DNA of 64,000 bases from Alphaproteobacteria bacterium (GTDB lineage: Bacteria; Pseudomonadota; Alphaproteobacteria; Micavibrionales; Micavibrionaceae), in contig JAJFGR010000012.1 of assembly GCA_021776025.1 (NCBI GenBank), positions 1 through 64,000 of the forward strand, given 5' to 3'. Within the stretch, counting starts at the first letter, position 1; each line of letters opens with the position of its first letter. Under the pieces are notes generated by a model. That model saw only the letters and a program-made list of their open reading frames with translations. It was not told the DNA's origin and made no database searches. Made by a program: the position numbers and the translations under genes. Shown here piece by piece: positions 1-8,978 of this stretch.

Positions 1-154
1 GGTGTTTCAAAGTCCAGCGTCTTTCTTGGTCGTTCATTTAACAGGCGAGCTACTTTGTTGAGCTGCGCTTGTGAGTATACCGATAAATCCGTTCCTTTGG
101 GATAATATTGTCTCAGCAGGCGGTTGGTATTTTCGTTGGAGCCACGCTGCCAAG
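1..154 (-). mobile_element. IS30-family transposase, C-terminal fragment
   Basis: Reading the minus strand from 154 down gives the end of an IS30-type DDE transposase: [20 protein letters not shown], followed by an [14 protein letters not shown]-like segment. The Glu in the NENTN motif is the last catalytic acid of the family. Everything upstream of this motif (HTH and the two Asp motifs) is missing, and the 3' end runs off the window. The fragment is joined directly to the neighbouring membrane gene at about 150-160, so it is a remnant and not an active copy. No inverted repeat is visible at the junction. Confidence 0.85.
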
Positions 155-420
155 TTCTTAATTTTCATTACTTCCGTAAAGAGATATCCGTAGAAAACCA
201 AGTAAGGTAGCGCTGGAACTAAGAGTAAAATTTTGGGCGCTTTTTTGATGAGAAGATCAAAAAATAGTGCCAACGCTACGACATGAGGCATATACCCCAC
301 CCATATAGGGGCAGCCAGCATCATTAAGAAAATGCCTGTTATTGGGAACCATTGCAGCCCAATAAGAATTCCAAAGACCAGCAGCGCCCAGAAGGTTAAT
401 GGTGCAAATAAAAACTTCAT
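34..420 (-). CDS. small membrane protein with its C-terminus replaced by transposase DNA
   Basis: The authentic part is about the first 89 residues, with roughly three hydrophobic segments (about 5-28, 29-55 and 58-82) and a KK pair between the second and third. After MKIKN (near position 155) the frame enters the IS30 fragment in a non-transposase frame, so the last 40 residues are not native. The gene starts 20 bp after the fic stop codon and was probably transcribed with it. I do not recognise the family; a small accessory membrane protein of the fic operon is the most that can be said. It is best treated as a truncated gene. Confidence 0.5.
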   Translation of the reverse strand: MKFLFAPLTFWALLVFGILIGLQWFPITGIFLMMLAAPIWVGYMPHVVALALFFDLLIKKAPKILLLVPALPYLVFYGYLFTEVMKIKNLAAWLQRKYQPPAETILSQRNGFIGILTSAAQQSSSPVK

Positions 421-440
421 AGCTTTCCTCCAAACTTTGC

Positions 441-1556
441 CTATGATGCAGCTGCGCTTTCGTGTTCAATATTTAGATAATACCGCGTATATTTCCGTTC
501 GCCAGTTTTCTTTAGTGCGCTGATTTCAACAAGCCCTTGTAAATCCCGTGTAGCCGTGGCCCTTGCCGCGCCGGAAATTGAAATATAATTTTCCGCACTC
601 AGGCCGCCTTTGAAGCCCTCATTGCCCTCTTCAAACATACGAGCAATAACCTTTGACTGGCGCTCGTTCAACTTCTTGCCTTCGAGCCGATCATAAAACT
701 TGCTCTTTTCGATCAGGAAATCAATCATGATCTGTGTGTAATCCTGCGCCTCTAAAACGGTCTGGCAAAAAAACGCCAGCCAGTCCTGAATATCCAGACT
801 ATCACTAGCTCCATGCAAGGCCGCATAATAGGCTTTTCTGGAGCGTTCAATGCCCCTTGCCAGCGCGATAAGCGTTGGCCGCTCCAACCCTTGCGAGAGC
901 GCCTTTTCGGATATGGCGCGGCCAATCCGCCCGTTTCCATCTTCAAACGGGTGGATGCTCTCAAACCAAATATGCGCAATACCAGAGCGCAGCAGGATAG
1001 GCAGTTTTTCTCCTTGCCCGTTAAACCAAGCAATAAAAGCCTCCATTTCGCTTGGTACATCCTTGGATGGCGGAGCTTCAAAGTGAACTTCGGGTTCATA
1101 CAATGTGCCGGAAACAATTTGCATTGGCTCTTCATGGCTACGATAGCAGCCTATATCTTTTAAATCACGGCGACCATTGGTCAACATTTCATGCCACAGG
1201 AACAGCCGCTTGTGATCGAGCGGCTTATCGTAGGTCTTGTAGAGATCAACCAGCATTTCCGCTATCCCTTGCTCCGCCGCAGGGATCTTGCGGCCATCGG
1301 TCTTGAGGCCGAAATGCTTTCGGATGGAAGATTGCAGGGAATCCCGATCAAGGATTTCTCCTTCAATCTCGGAGGTCTTATAAGCCTCCTCACTGATAAG
1401 CTGGACGCGCAGGCTTTCCTTATCATCTTGCGTGATATGCTTTAAACTACCGTGCATGATGCCAGCCTTGTGCAAAAACTGGCTTTCAACTTGGGAAAGC
1501 GCAGCTGCATCATAGGCAAAATTAGGCCAATCTTTATGTTGCCAGTTCCAAGTCAT
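441..1556 (-). CDS. Fic-domain protein (DUF4172-Fic-winged helix)
   Basis: 371 residues. Fic enzymes transfer AMP (or another nucleotide part) to hydroxyl side chains of target proteins. The core motif HPFEDGNGRIGR is intact at residues 202-213, with the catalytic His and the phosphate-binding GNGRxGR. The N-terminal part (1-80) matches the DUF4172 type and carries TSEIEG at 61-66, the (S/T)xxxE(G/N) inhibitory motif placed N-terminally as in class II Fic proteins, so the enzyme is probably self-inhibited at rest. The last 80 residues resemble a winged helix (ISISGAARATATRDLQGL), so it may bind DNA. A two-dyad operator lies directly upstream, which suggests autoregulation (inference). The start is supported by a GAGG ribosome site 13 bases upstream. 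Confidence 0.9.
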   Translation of the reverse strand: MTWNWQHKDWPNFAYDAAALSQVESQFLHKAGIMHGSLKHITQDDKESLRVQLISEEAYKTSEIEGEILDRDSLQSSIRKHFGLKTDGRKIPAAEQGIAEMLVDLYKTYDKPLDHKRLFLWHEMLTNGRRDLKDIGCYRSHEEPMQIVSGTLYEPEVHFEAPPSKDVPSEMEAFIAWFNGQGEKLPILLRSGIAHIWFESIHPFEDGNGRIGRAISEKALSQGLERPTLIALARGIERSRKAYYAALHGASDSLDIQDWLAFFCQTVLEAQDYTQIMIDFLIEKSKFYDRLEGKKLNERQSKVIARMFEEGNEGFKGGLSAENYISISGAARATATRDLQGLVEISALKKTGERKYTRYYLNIEHESAAAS

Positions 1557-1630
1557 GAGTTATAAAACCTCTTTCTATAGCTCAATATAGCACCATAAAG
1601 TGAGTTATAGAACTAAAATCTATAACTCAC
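1557..1630. promoter_or_regulatory. two-dyad operator in the fic promoter
   Basis: Two inverted repeats have the same geometry. Dyad 1 is GAGTTATAA (1557-1565), a 9-base spacer, then CTATAGCTC (1575-1583). Dyad 2 is GAGTTATAG (1602-1610), a 9-base spacer, then CTATAACTC (1620-1628); its arms extend to 11 perfect bases (1600-1610 and 1620-1630). The centres are 45 bp apart. Dyad 1 covers the ribosome site and touches the start codon; dyad 2 would overlap the -35 region of a promoter whose -10 could be TATATT near 1590. This is what a repressor operator looks like. The rest of the gap up to 1820 shows only a short CGCC/GGCG hairpin near 1790. Confidence 0.7.
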
Positions 1631-1820
1631 TCAAAATTAATAACCCTCGTAGATTTAATTGTACAAATTAACCCTCACCCTTGTACCCAAGGCTCAAATC
1701 CAATAAAACGGCTTTATGCCGTAAGCCCTTGAGACGGCTCCTGCTAGTTTCCTAACCCTTTCCCCACCCGGGAGGAGGATGGCGTAAACGCCAGTAGTGG
1801 CGGCCCTTGATAGCCTCAGC

Positions 1821-1885
1821 GCCCTTAATAATCCTTAAAGACCTTCTGTGAGATCATAAAAGTGTAATAGCGCGATTACAAAAGA
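1821..1885 (+). repeat. dispersed repeat, copy A (pairs with 10835-10899)
   Basis: About 65 bp are shared with 10835-10899 on the same strand: gcccttaataatc, then aatcataaaagtg, aatag and cgatt blocks in the same order, at roughly three quarters identity by eye. Copy A ends inside the 5' edge of the relaxase fragment. It could be the scar of a transposition or recombination event, or a small intergenic repeat family. Confidence 0.5.
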
Positions 1886-2369
1886 TGGGCTTGGCGCAAA
1901 AACCCGCATTCTTGATGACAAGGTCAGTGGCCCTCAAGAAATCGAGATCATTCGCGAAGTGTGGGAAACACTGGCAAATGACGCGCTTAAAGCGGGTGGG
2001 TTTGAGGGTGTGAAAACCGACCGGCGAACGCTCGAGGATCAAGGCATCGACCGTATCCCTCAAACCCATATTGGGTCGGGGGCCCAAGAAATAGCTGATA
2101 GCGCAGAAAAAGAGGATGAAGAAAGCAGCTCCCAAGGTGAAGGTGAGCAAGACGGTGAAACAGGCAAGAAAGGTTCCGGCGGCGGAGGTGGGCAAGCGTC
2201 CGCAGGCGCTAATGAAGATGAAGGCGAGGAAGATAAGAGCGGCGATGGTGGGTCCTGTGATCCCGTAGCTTTAAAGCTGCAAAGCAAGCCTAAGCTTGAT
2301 GATGATAAGAAGCGCATCATCATATTTTCGATAATTCGCTTTATGAAAGATAGATTGACGCCTAATTAG
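1860..2369 (+). pseudogene. MobA/MobL-family relaxase, internal/C-terminal fragment
   Basis: The frame is open from 1860 to a TAG at 2367-2369 but lacks a credible start. It encodes the late part of a MobA/MobL (MobQ-type) nicking enzyme domain: KTRILDDKVSGPQE, then an IIREVWETLANDAL-like helix and the typical RRTLEDQGIDRIPQTHIG block. After this comes a low-complexity Gly/Glu-rich tail and a basic end. The Tyr- and His-bearing N-terminal catalytic part is gone, so this is a dead remnant of plasmid or integrative-element mobilisation. GTG at 1959 opens a 136-residue product, but the homologous residues begin further upstream. It converges on the ankyrin gene with an 8-bp overlap at a CCTAATTAGG palindrome. 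Confidence 0.7.
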
Positions 2370-3561
2370 GGCCCGTTAATAAATCAAGGGCAGTTGCTAT
2401 CTCATCTTCGGTGATTGGACCCACTGGTGCAGAAACAACTTTTTCAATCATATAGGCAGCATCTACACTAGCATTACGTCTCGCCAACATCAGCGCGGTG
2501 TTGCCCTCATTATTAGTGGCGTTTACATCAATGCCAGGAGCATCCAGTAAAGCCGCCACCTGCTCTGTATTGCCCTTGCGGGCCGCCCACATCAGCGCGA
2601 TGTTACCATTATTATCAGTGACGTTTACATCAATGCCGGGAGCGGCCAGTAAGGCTGCCACATTCTCCGTCTTACCCTTGAATACCGCCAACATCAGCGC
2701 AGTGTGGCCAGCATTATTAGTGGCGTTTACATTAATGCCAGGAGTGGCCAGTAAAGCCGCCACCTGCTCTGTATCATCATTGATTGCCGCCCGCATCAGC
2801 GCGGTGTTACCATGATCATTAGAGGCGTTTACATCACTTCCGGTGATTGGACCCACTGGTACAGAAACAAAGCCTTCAATCATATAGGCAGCATCTACAC
2901 GACCCTTACTTCTCGCCAACATCAGCGCGGTGTGGCCATTTTTATTAGTAGCGTTTGCATCAATGCCAGGAGCGGCCAGTAAAGCCGCCACGTATTCTGT
3001 ATTGCCCTTGCTCGCCGCCCACATCAGCGCGGTTTCACCATCTTTATTAGTAGCGTTTACATCAATGCCAGAAGCAGCCAGTAAAGCCGCCACGTGCTCT
3101 GTCTTACCATTGAATACCGCCACCATCAGCGCGGTGTTACCATGATCATTAGAGGCATTTACATTAATGCCAGGAGCGGCCAATAAAGCTGCCATCTGCT
3201 CTGGACTGCCATTGAATACCGTCCATATCAGCGCGGTGTTGCCATCATTTCTAGAGGCATTTACATTAATGCCAGGAGTGGCGAGTAAGTCTGCCATCTG
3301 CTCTGTATCACCACTGATTGCCGCCCATATCAGCGCGGTGTTGCCATTACCATCAGTGACATTAAGAATATCTTGCCCTGTTTTTTCCAGTATCTCGGCA
3401 AGTTTCGGCTTTTCCAGTCTTCTTAGAATCTCTTTTACTTGATCAGTATCCCTAAATTTAGCTGCACCTATTAGCTGCGTCCGTGTTGCATCAACTACGC
3501 CTTCAAGAAACTCAACTGCTTTTTGAAACTGATCCGCTAAAGGAGAATTGGTCTGCGTCAT
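2362..3561 (-). CDS. ankyrin-repeat protein
   Basis: 399 residues, no signal peptide and no membrane segment. After an 80-residue helical N-terminus there are about nine ankyrin units with the G(N/H)TALM start and an ALLAAPGI(N/D)VNA end. The array is two series: five units, then four. Each series ends in the same odd unit, with VDAAYMIE followed by VSxPVGPIT, so an internal block appears duplicated. Ankyrin proteins of this type bind partner proteins; no enzymatic domain is visible and no target is indicated. The neighbours are a relaxase fragment and a fic gene, so transfer is plausible. AGGG lies 12 bases before the ATG as a weak ribosome site. Confidence 0.85.
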   Translation of the reverse strand: MTQTNSPLADQFQKAVEFLEGVVDATRTQLIGAAKFRDTDQVKEILRRLEKPKLAEILEKTGQDILNVTDGNGNTALIWAAISGDTEQMADLLATPGINVNASRNDGNTALIWTVFNGSPEQMAALLAAPGINVNASNDHGNTALMVAVFNGKTEHVAALLAASGIDVNATNKDGETALMWAASKGNTEYVAALLAAPGIDANATNKNGHTALMLARSKGRVDAAYMIEGFVSVPVGPITGSDVNASNDHGNTALMRAAINDDTEQVAALLATPGINVNATNNAGHTALMLAVFKGKTENVAALLAAPGIDVNVTDNNGNIALMWAARKGNTEQVAALLDAPGIDVNATNNEGNTALMLARRNASVDAAYMIEKVVSAPVGPITEDEIATALDLLTGPN

Positions 3562-3821
3562 ATCTTTGTACCCTAATTATGAATAGAGGTATATAATACA
3601 TATGTAAATAGCATGTCAACATAATACCTCACACTTTTACTTATCGGTTATTTTCATAAGATTTAACGAATTGTTAACAATTCTTAGCCATAATGCATGT
3701 TACAGGGCTTTCGGTAAAAAATTGAAGGCGAGTTATTGAGTAAAAAATATAACTATTTTACGACGGTAGTGTGAAAAGCACCTCAAAATGAGGGCAAAAA
3801 TTTAAAAAGAGGGTGTAGACA
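3562..3821. other. divergent intergenic region
   Basis: AT-rich gap between the ankyrin gene (minus) and a 53-residue ORF (plus). It holds a short palindrome CCTCA-AAA-TGAGG at about 3780-3793, just upstream of the small ORF, which could be an operator. No RNA gene or clear sigma-70 promoter is recognised. Confidence 0.3.
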
Positions 3822-3983
3822 ATGGCGGACAATGCCTCCCCAAAAGATAACGATATTGATTTTTCAATAGTTTATTCGAGTGTGAACGGCTTTTTCGGTG
3901 TCGAGCATAAAGGCACTGAACAACAAGCCCTCGACCATATCGCCGATAACCCAGCCCCCAAAAACCCTCTCACCTCCCTTTGA
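3822..3983 (+). CDS. 53-residue hypothetical protein
   Basis: ATG at 3822, TGA at 3981-3983. An AGAGGG ribosome site sits about 9 bases before the start. The product is MADNASPKDNDIDFSIVYSS followed by a VNGFFGVEHKGTEQQALDHI-like part and a Pro-rich end. It is soluble, slightly acidic and has no Cys. I do not recognise it. Support is the ribosome site and the absence of any competing gene. The 70 bp that follow up to gltD contain only a CCGG-TTTT-CCGG hairpin without a T-run. Confidence 0.4.
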   Translation: MADNASPKDNDIDFSIVYSSVNGFFGVEHKGTEQQALDHIADNPAPKNPLTSL

Positions 3984-4056
3984 TTGTACGCTGTCCGGTT
4001 TTCCGGGGCCAGCTCTAACCATCGGATAGCATGCTCGATGTTATCGTTCGATGAGC

Positions 4057-5793
4057 CTAGGATATTTCTACGACAGGCCGCCCGCTTTCATTTTCTACTT
4101 CTTCATAAAAGGCATCAGGATCTTTCATATAATCATCAATCATACGCGCAAGATCTATTCCGGCCTTACCGGACGTTACTAAGAGTGAGCTCCCTGTTAC
4201 AGCTTCACCGCCTGCGAATAATGGCGTGCCGTTTTTAAAACGTCCTACGAAGCCTCCAAGAACACCATTAGCAAAAGTCTTTGTAGACACTGCCGGAAGT
4301 TGAATTTCAACAGTGCCTGCTTTTGTTACTGGTAAATTCTGCAATTCAAATACTTCCTTGAGCTTTCCCGCATTATTCCCAATAGCACTGATAACCATAT
4401 CGGCTGAAAGTTCAATCGTTGCACTCTCTGGTTTTGGGTCCGTATTTTTGCCGTATAAGGTATAGCCATTTTCAGCGCTTACAATTTTTTCGGCGCTCAT
4501 ATAGTGCTGGAATTTCAGCTTATCTCCCGCCTCTTTTACGAGCTCATTAAAAGCGCCCTTATCACCAGAATCACGGGCGCTGATATGATCACGGCGGGAA
4601 ATCAAGGTAACGCTCAAAGCGCCTTGTGCAATGGCTGTGCGGGCGCAATCAACCGCTGTATCGCCATGGCCATTGATTAAAACACGCTTGCCATTGGCGT
4701 TATGTTCCGGTGGTAGGTTAGAATTACCTTGCTTAAGTAATTGCTGTTTATATACGTCATTCTGTTCTGTCTGAAGATAGCCATTGGAGAATACGACCTC
4801 CTCTTTTGCATCGCCTTTCAGCCCGTGATCTTTAGCTACAGGTGTTCCGATTGCAATCACAACAGCATTAAAATTATTAGCCAAGCCTGTAATAGGTTCG
4901 CCGTTTTTACCGATAGGGCTATCACATTCAAGTTTAATGCCACTGTCTTTTTGCCACTGAATATCACGTTCCCAAATATGGAGAGGAACCTTGTAGGACA
5001 AGATTTTTCCATCACCAAGCTCACCCGGTTGAGGGTTTTTTTCAAATGTTGTGACCTGAAAGCCTTTTTTACGTGCATCCAACCCCAAATGCGTGCCTGT
5101 GGCGCCGGAACCGATAACAGCAATAGATTGCTCTTTTTCTTTATGCGGCGTAATCGGTTCTACCCAGCCCTTATTCCAAGCATACTCATAAATTGCCTGC
5201 TCATTCATTGCTATCGTAATACCGCGCGCCATAGCAAATTGAATTTGACATGTGGATCCACATGTGACGCTTTCCGATGGACACGCCAAACCATAGATAT
5301 CGCCTCGTCCGCCACCTTCGTCAAAAGTTTGATAGGCTTCGTACATAAAGTTCTCAAAGCCAGATTGGTATCTTTTAGCAGCATCAGGGTCAACTTTTTC
5401 TAAGCGCCTAAAAAGACCTTCCTCAAGAACCCCATAATCCGACACTTGCATGCCTGCCTCAGAAATTTCCTTTGCGAATGCAGCTGCTTCCTCTGGTGAA
5501 TGATCTTTTAGTGCACTGAATGCGCTGGTTGCTGCACCGCCTGCCCCAGCCAAAGCCACATTGGCGGAGCCAATATCCTTTCCCATTGGACACCCACGTG
5601 ATGAGCAGGTCGCATCTTTGCAAGCTGCACAGGCCCCCGCTTGCTCCGCTACGCTTTCAGATGGGTTATTTGGATTGATGATAGGCAGAGGATATTTGAC
5701 TTGTTCCCGCCCTGAGCGATCCTCAGGATCAACAGATACAAGGCCTTTACGCGGCGTTTTTGCAAAAGTGCCATATGATTTTGTTGAACTCAT
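4057..5793 (-). CDS. gltD: glutamate synthase small subunit (NADPH, GltD-like)
   Basis: 578 residues against about 480 in typical GltD. GltD passes electrons from NADPH through FAD and Fe-S clusters to the large subunit, which makes glutamate from glutamine and 2-oxoglutarate. The N-terminal cluster motif is visible (CAACKDATCSSRGCP, residues 54-68), a second Cys pair is in CGSTCQ, the FAD dinucleotide motif is VIGSGATGTHLG, and the NADPH site is NGHGDTAVDCARTA. The extra length is mainly a helical, Ala-rich insertion of about 65 residues between the two Cys regions. The ATG overlaps the gltB C-part stop by 4 bp (ATGA), so translation is coupled. It is the last gene of the gltBBD operon. Confidence 0.88.
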   Translation of the reverse strand: MSSTKSYGTFAKTPRKGLVSVDPEDRSGREQVKYPLPIINPNNPSESVAEQAGACAACKDATCSSRGCPMGKDIGSANVALAGAGGAATSAFSALKDHSPEEAAAFAKEISEAGMQVSDYGVLEEGLFRRLEKVDPDAAKRYQSGFENFMYEAYQTFDEGGGRGDIYGLACPSESVTCGSTCQIQFAMARGITIAMNEQAIYEYAWNKGWVEPITPHKEKEQSIAVIGSGATGTHLGLDARKKGFQVTTFEKNPQPGELGDGKILSYKVPLHIWERDIQWQKDSGIKLECDSPIGKNGEPITGLANNFNAVVIAIGTPVAKDHGLKGDAKEEVVFSNGYLQTEQNDVYKQQLLKQGNSNLPPEHNANGKRVLINGHGDTAVDCARTAIAQGALSVTLISRRDHISARDSGDKGAFNELVKEAGDKLKFQHYMSAEKIVSAENGYTLYGKNTDPKPESATIELSADMVISAIGNNAGKLKEVFELQNLPVTKAGTVEIQLPAVSTKTFANGVLGGFVGRFKNGTPLFAGGEAVTGSSLLVTSGKAGIDLARMIDDYMKDPDAFYEEVENESGRPVVEIS

Positions 5794-8700
5794 CTCGATA
5801 CCTCGGCCAGTACAAGGTCAGATTTCGGAATCGGTACATTCCCATTTTGTTGCTCTATTGCTGGAGCTTGTCGCGGCGCTCCGGGAGAAACCATTCTAAA
5901 ACTGTCCAGGGCCTCCCCTGTCCAGTTTTTGAATAAGCTTTTACCCCATATTGAACTTGTGTAATTTACATGCTTGTCAATAGCGTCCTGTACAACCTTC
6001 TGTTGCTCCGCAGGAGCATCCTTCAGCTCACATATTGCATTTCGTAAACTTGGATCAATTTTCTGTTCCAGCTCTTTCTTGGGATCATAGATAAAAACAG
6101 TGCCTCCCCCGGCCCCAGAAAGCATGCCGGGACCAAATTCTCCTAGGCAAACACCTGTACCGCCAGTCATGAAACGATAGGCATTCGCACCGACACCTTC
6201 ATTAACTTCAATTCCGCCAGAAAATCTATACGCATGGTTGGTGCCGGTTCGTCCTGCCAGATATATTTCTCCATCCGTCATTCCGTAGGCCGTATGATTG
6301 CCAGCGATAGCGTTTTCATTAGATTTTAGAAAAACTTGCGTGCCGGCCTTTGGTTTCACAATGATAATACCGCCTGAGTTTCCTTCACCCACGCCATCAT
6401 TCGCAGACCCTACCAGATTGAGTGTTATGCCTTTGGCTAACAAAAATCCGAATTGCTGACCGACGCCCATACCTTCATAATTAAGTGTAACCATATGATT
6501 TTCACGCACAGCGCCCGCAAACTCTCTTGTTAAATAATGAGATATACGCGTTCCCAGGCAACGGTATTGATTGGTCACAAGATACGTTTTCGACACCCAA
6601 GGCAGAGGGCCCAATATCGCATCCCTATGTTCTTGAAAAATGTCTTCATCCAACGAATCACGTTTTGGATTTTGGGGGTTTTTATACTCATTTCGCCCCC
6701 CGGGCTTCAACTCACATTTAGTGTTACTACCCTCAAAAGGCGTAAGCTGATTGGAAAAATCAAAATTTCGATCTTTAAGGCGTTCATGTTTAATTAAATC
6801 AACCCGGCCGCGCAGCTCGTCCAAAGATTTTACACCCAGCGCGGCCATTTCACGGCGAAGACCTTCGGCCATCATTTCAAAAAATGATGCCACATGTTTG
6901 GGATCCCCTGTGTAATTTTCTCGCAACTTTTTATCCATAGTCGCATTACCGAAAGCACAGATATTTTTGTTACAAACCCCCATGTTCTTACAGCCAAGAA
7001 CATACATAATAATTTTACCAAAATAAGCCTCTTCAGCACCTAACATCATTGCAATAGCAACGTCTTGTGGTGTACTCATCCCGCCATCAACACTTAAAAC
7101 AGCACGCTCACGCAGGCCATCCCCAATGGACATTTTATGAGCTTTTGACAGGTAAAGCTCCCAAGGCATGCTTGTATGCATTTGTGAGGTTTGTTTGGAT
7201 GCGCCGCTTCCACCGCCGGTTCCCGATATGTTAATCCGATCGGCAAGGTTTTTAATGGCACCTACAGCAATGGTATCAATACCAGCTGCGGCCACTAGCT
7301 TCACTGCCACGCGTGCTTTGGGGTTTGCCTCTTTCAGGCCGTAAACTAACTGGGCAAGATCTTCGATTGATTTGATACTGGCATGCGCGCCCATTGAATA
7401 AAGAGGCGTGCCGGGTTCGCAATTACGCGCAGCAGCAATCTCATCATTAACTTTTGTGCCGGGTAATTGACCGCCTTCACCACCTTTAGCGGCCTGAGCA
7501 ATCTTAATTTCAATCTCATCAGCATAAGAAACAACTTCAATATCAAGACCAAAACGCCCGGATGCGACCTGTATTCCTTTGCCGGACCACTCGTTTTTCT
7601 TGCGCTCAGGTGGCAACCCACCTTCCCCGGATTGCCACTTAGCTCCCGCCCGACGCGCTCCTTCCTCTGTGTCAGCATGTTGCTTCGGTGACGTTGAGCC
7701 AAAAGACATAGAGGCCACGCCCAAATGTTTAACAATCTCATCCGCAGACTGCACGCCCTCAAGGTCTGCTTCTGTCACCTCACTCGGGCTTTTCACATAT
7801 TGAAGGTCCCAAAGATCACGGATTTGCGTTGGGTTTGCTTTATTGTAAGCCTCTTTTTCAGCGGCATATTGCTCAAAAAGTTTTTGATCGCCTGCCTTCG
7901 TTGCATCTTGCAGCATTTGGATATGCTGCCCTACATTGGCATGGTCTTGGCCATCCGGCGTCAGACTAATCGTATGAATTCCGCGATGGGGCAGACGCGC
8001 TTTTCCAGCAATTTTTTCCAACGATTCCTCATGGAAACGAACTGCCCGATCATAAAGGTCTTCCAGCTCGAAACCGCCAATTTCGCTGGGCATGCCAGGG
8101 GCAAACTCGTCTATATATTCCGGACCCAAACCGAAAGCTTCAAATTCAAATGCGCCACAATATGATTCAACCGCACAAATACCCTTTTTTGCCATGATGG
8201 TGAGCAAGCCAAAATCAGACGCTTTGAAATAATTTTCAAAGCATTTATCAAAAGCTAAGTCACCATAATGACCGGCTGCATGACGCTGGGCGATGGTATG
8301 TTCGACGAGATAGGGGTTGACCGTGTTAAACCCTGATCCGATCAGGCATGCAAAGTCATGCGTGGTATGTGCTTCCATCGGCCGTGCATGAAGGGCCGTT
8401 TGGCCCCGCAAGTTTTTATCAAGCAGGTGCAAATGCACAGCAGGACCAATCATATCCAGTTCAAACGGTATTTTGTCTTTATCGGCATGCTCATTGGTCA
8501 ACAGAATCTGTTTACCATCTCTGGCCGCCGCTTCAGCTTCGGCTATAATCTGCTCTTTGCGCTGCTGAAAGGACTCAAATGTGCCTGAACAATCAAATGT
8601 ACAGTCAATTTCAACGATGTCGTATTTCTGCTTCAGCACATCCAGTGTCTCACTGGTAATGATCGGCGTGGCTATGACCTTTTTATCGGTTTTGTCGCCG

Positions 8701-8978
8701 TCAATGTCCTTAAACGTTCCCAAAGACATTTCAAGGTTCATCACATCTAATTCTGTGCCAGGGTGAATAGCCGGGTTGGTAATTTGAGCAAAATTTTGCT
8801 TCTTAAAATCTGTTATAGGACGGCGTTTATCGGAAAAAACAGCCGGCGCAGTATCATTTCCCATTGCGCCAACAAGCTCATTGCCGGTTTCAACCATGTG
8901 GTCAATGGACTGAAAAGATTCCTGATGGAGTCCCAAAAGATGTTGTTTTATTAATAGCTCACGCGCAAGGTTTTGCAT
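5790..8978 (-). CDS. gltB: glutamate synthase large subunit, C-terminal part (central, FMN and GXGXG domains)
   Basis: 1062 residues. The product starts in the GltB central domain (AMGNDTAPAVFSDK near residue 40, a near copy of the family AMGNDTPLAVLSD block). It continues into the FMN-binding synthase domain (SGEGGLPPER; VKLVAAAGIDTIAVG; ISGTGGGSGAS) with the 3Fe-4S ligands in CKNMGVCNKNIC, and ends with the GXGXG beta-helix domain (NDGVGEGNSGG; GRTGTNHAYRFSGG). It performs the FMN half-reaction that turns 2-oxoglutarate and channelled ammonia into glutamate. The glutaminase part is a separate gene just upstream; the two meet at TAATG. In most bacteria both parts are one chain of about 1500 residues. 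Confidence 0.9.
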   Translation of the reverse strand: MQNLARELLIKQHLLGLHQESFQSIDHMVETGNELVGAMGNDTAPAVFSDKRRPITDFKKQNFAQITNPAIHPGTELDVMNLEMSLGTFKDIDGDKTDKKVIATPIITSETLDVLKQKYDIVEIDCTFDCSGTFESFQQRKEQIIAEAEAAARDGKQILLTNEHADKDKIPFELDMIGPAVHLHLLDKNLRGQTALHARPMEAHTTHDFACLIGSGFNTVNPYLVEHTIAQRHAAGHYGDLAFDKCFENYFKASDFGLLTIMAKKGICAVESYCGAFEFEAFGLGPEYIDEFAPGMPSEIGGFELEDLYDRAVRFHEESLEKIAGKARLPHRGIHTISLTPDGQDHANVGQHIQMLQDATKAGDQKLFEQYAAEKEAYNKANPTQIRDLWDLQYVKSPSEVTEADLEGVQSADEIVKHLGVASMSFGSTSPKQHADTEEGARRAGAKWQSGEGGLPPERKKNEWSGKGIQVASGRFGLDIEVVSYADEIEIKIAQAAKGGEGGQLPGTKVNDEIAAARNCEPGTPLYSMGAHASIKSIEDLAQLVYGLKEANPKARVAVKLVAAAGIDTIAVGAIKNLADRINISGTGGGSGASKQTSQMHTSMPWELYLSKAHKMSIGDGLRERAVLSVDGGMSTPQDVAIAMMLGAEEAYFGKIIMYVLGCKNMGVCNKNICAFGNATMDKKLRENYTGDPKHVASFFEMMAEGLRREMAALGVKSLDELRGRVDLIKHERLKDRNFDFSNQLTPFEGSNTKCELKPGGRNEYKNPQNPKRDSLDEDIFQEHRDAILGPLPWVSKTYLVTNQYRCLGTRISHYLTREFAGAVRENHMVTLNYEGMGVGQQFGFLLAKGITLNLVGSANDGVGEGNSGGIIIVKPKAGTQVFLKSNENAIAGNHTAYGMTDGEIYLAGRTGTNHAYRFSGGIEVNEGVGANAYRFMTGGTGVCLGEFGPGMLSGAGGGTVFIYDPKKELEQKIDPSLRNAICELKDAPAEQQKVVQDAIDKHVNYTSSIWGKSLFKNWTGEALDSFRMVSPGAPRQAPAIEQQNGNVPIPKSDLVLAEVSR

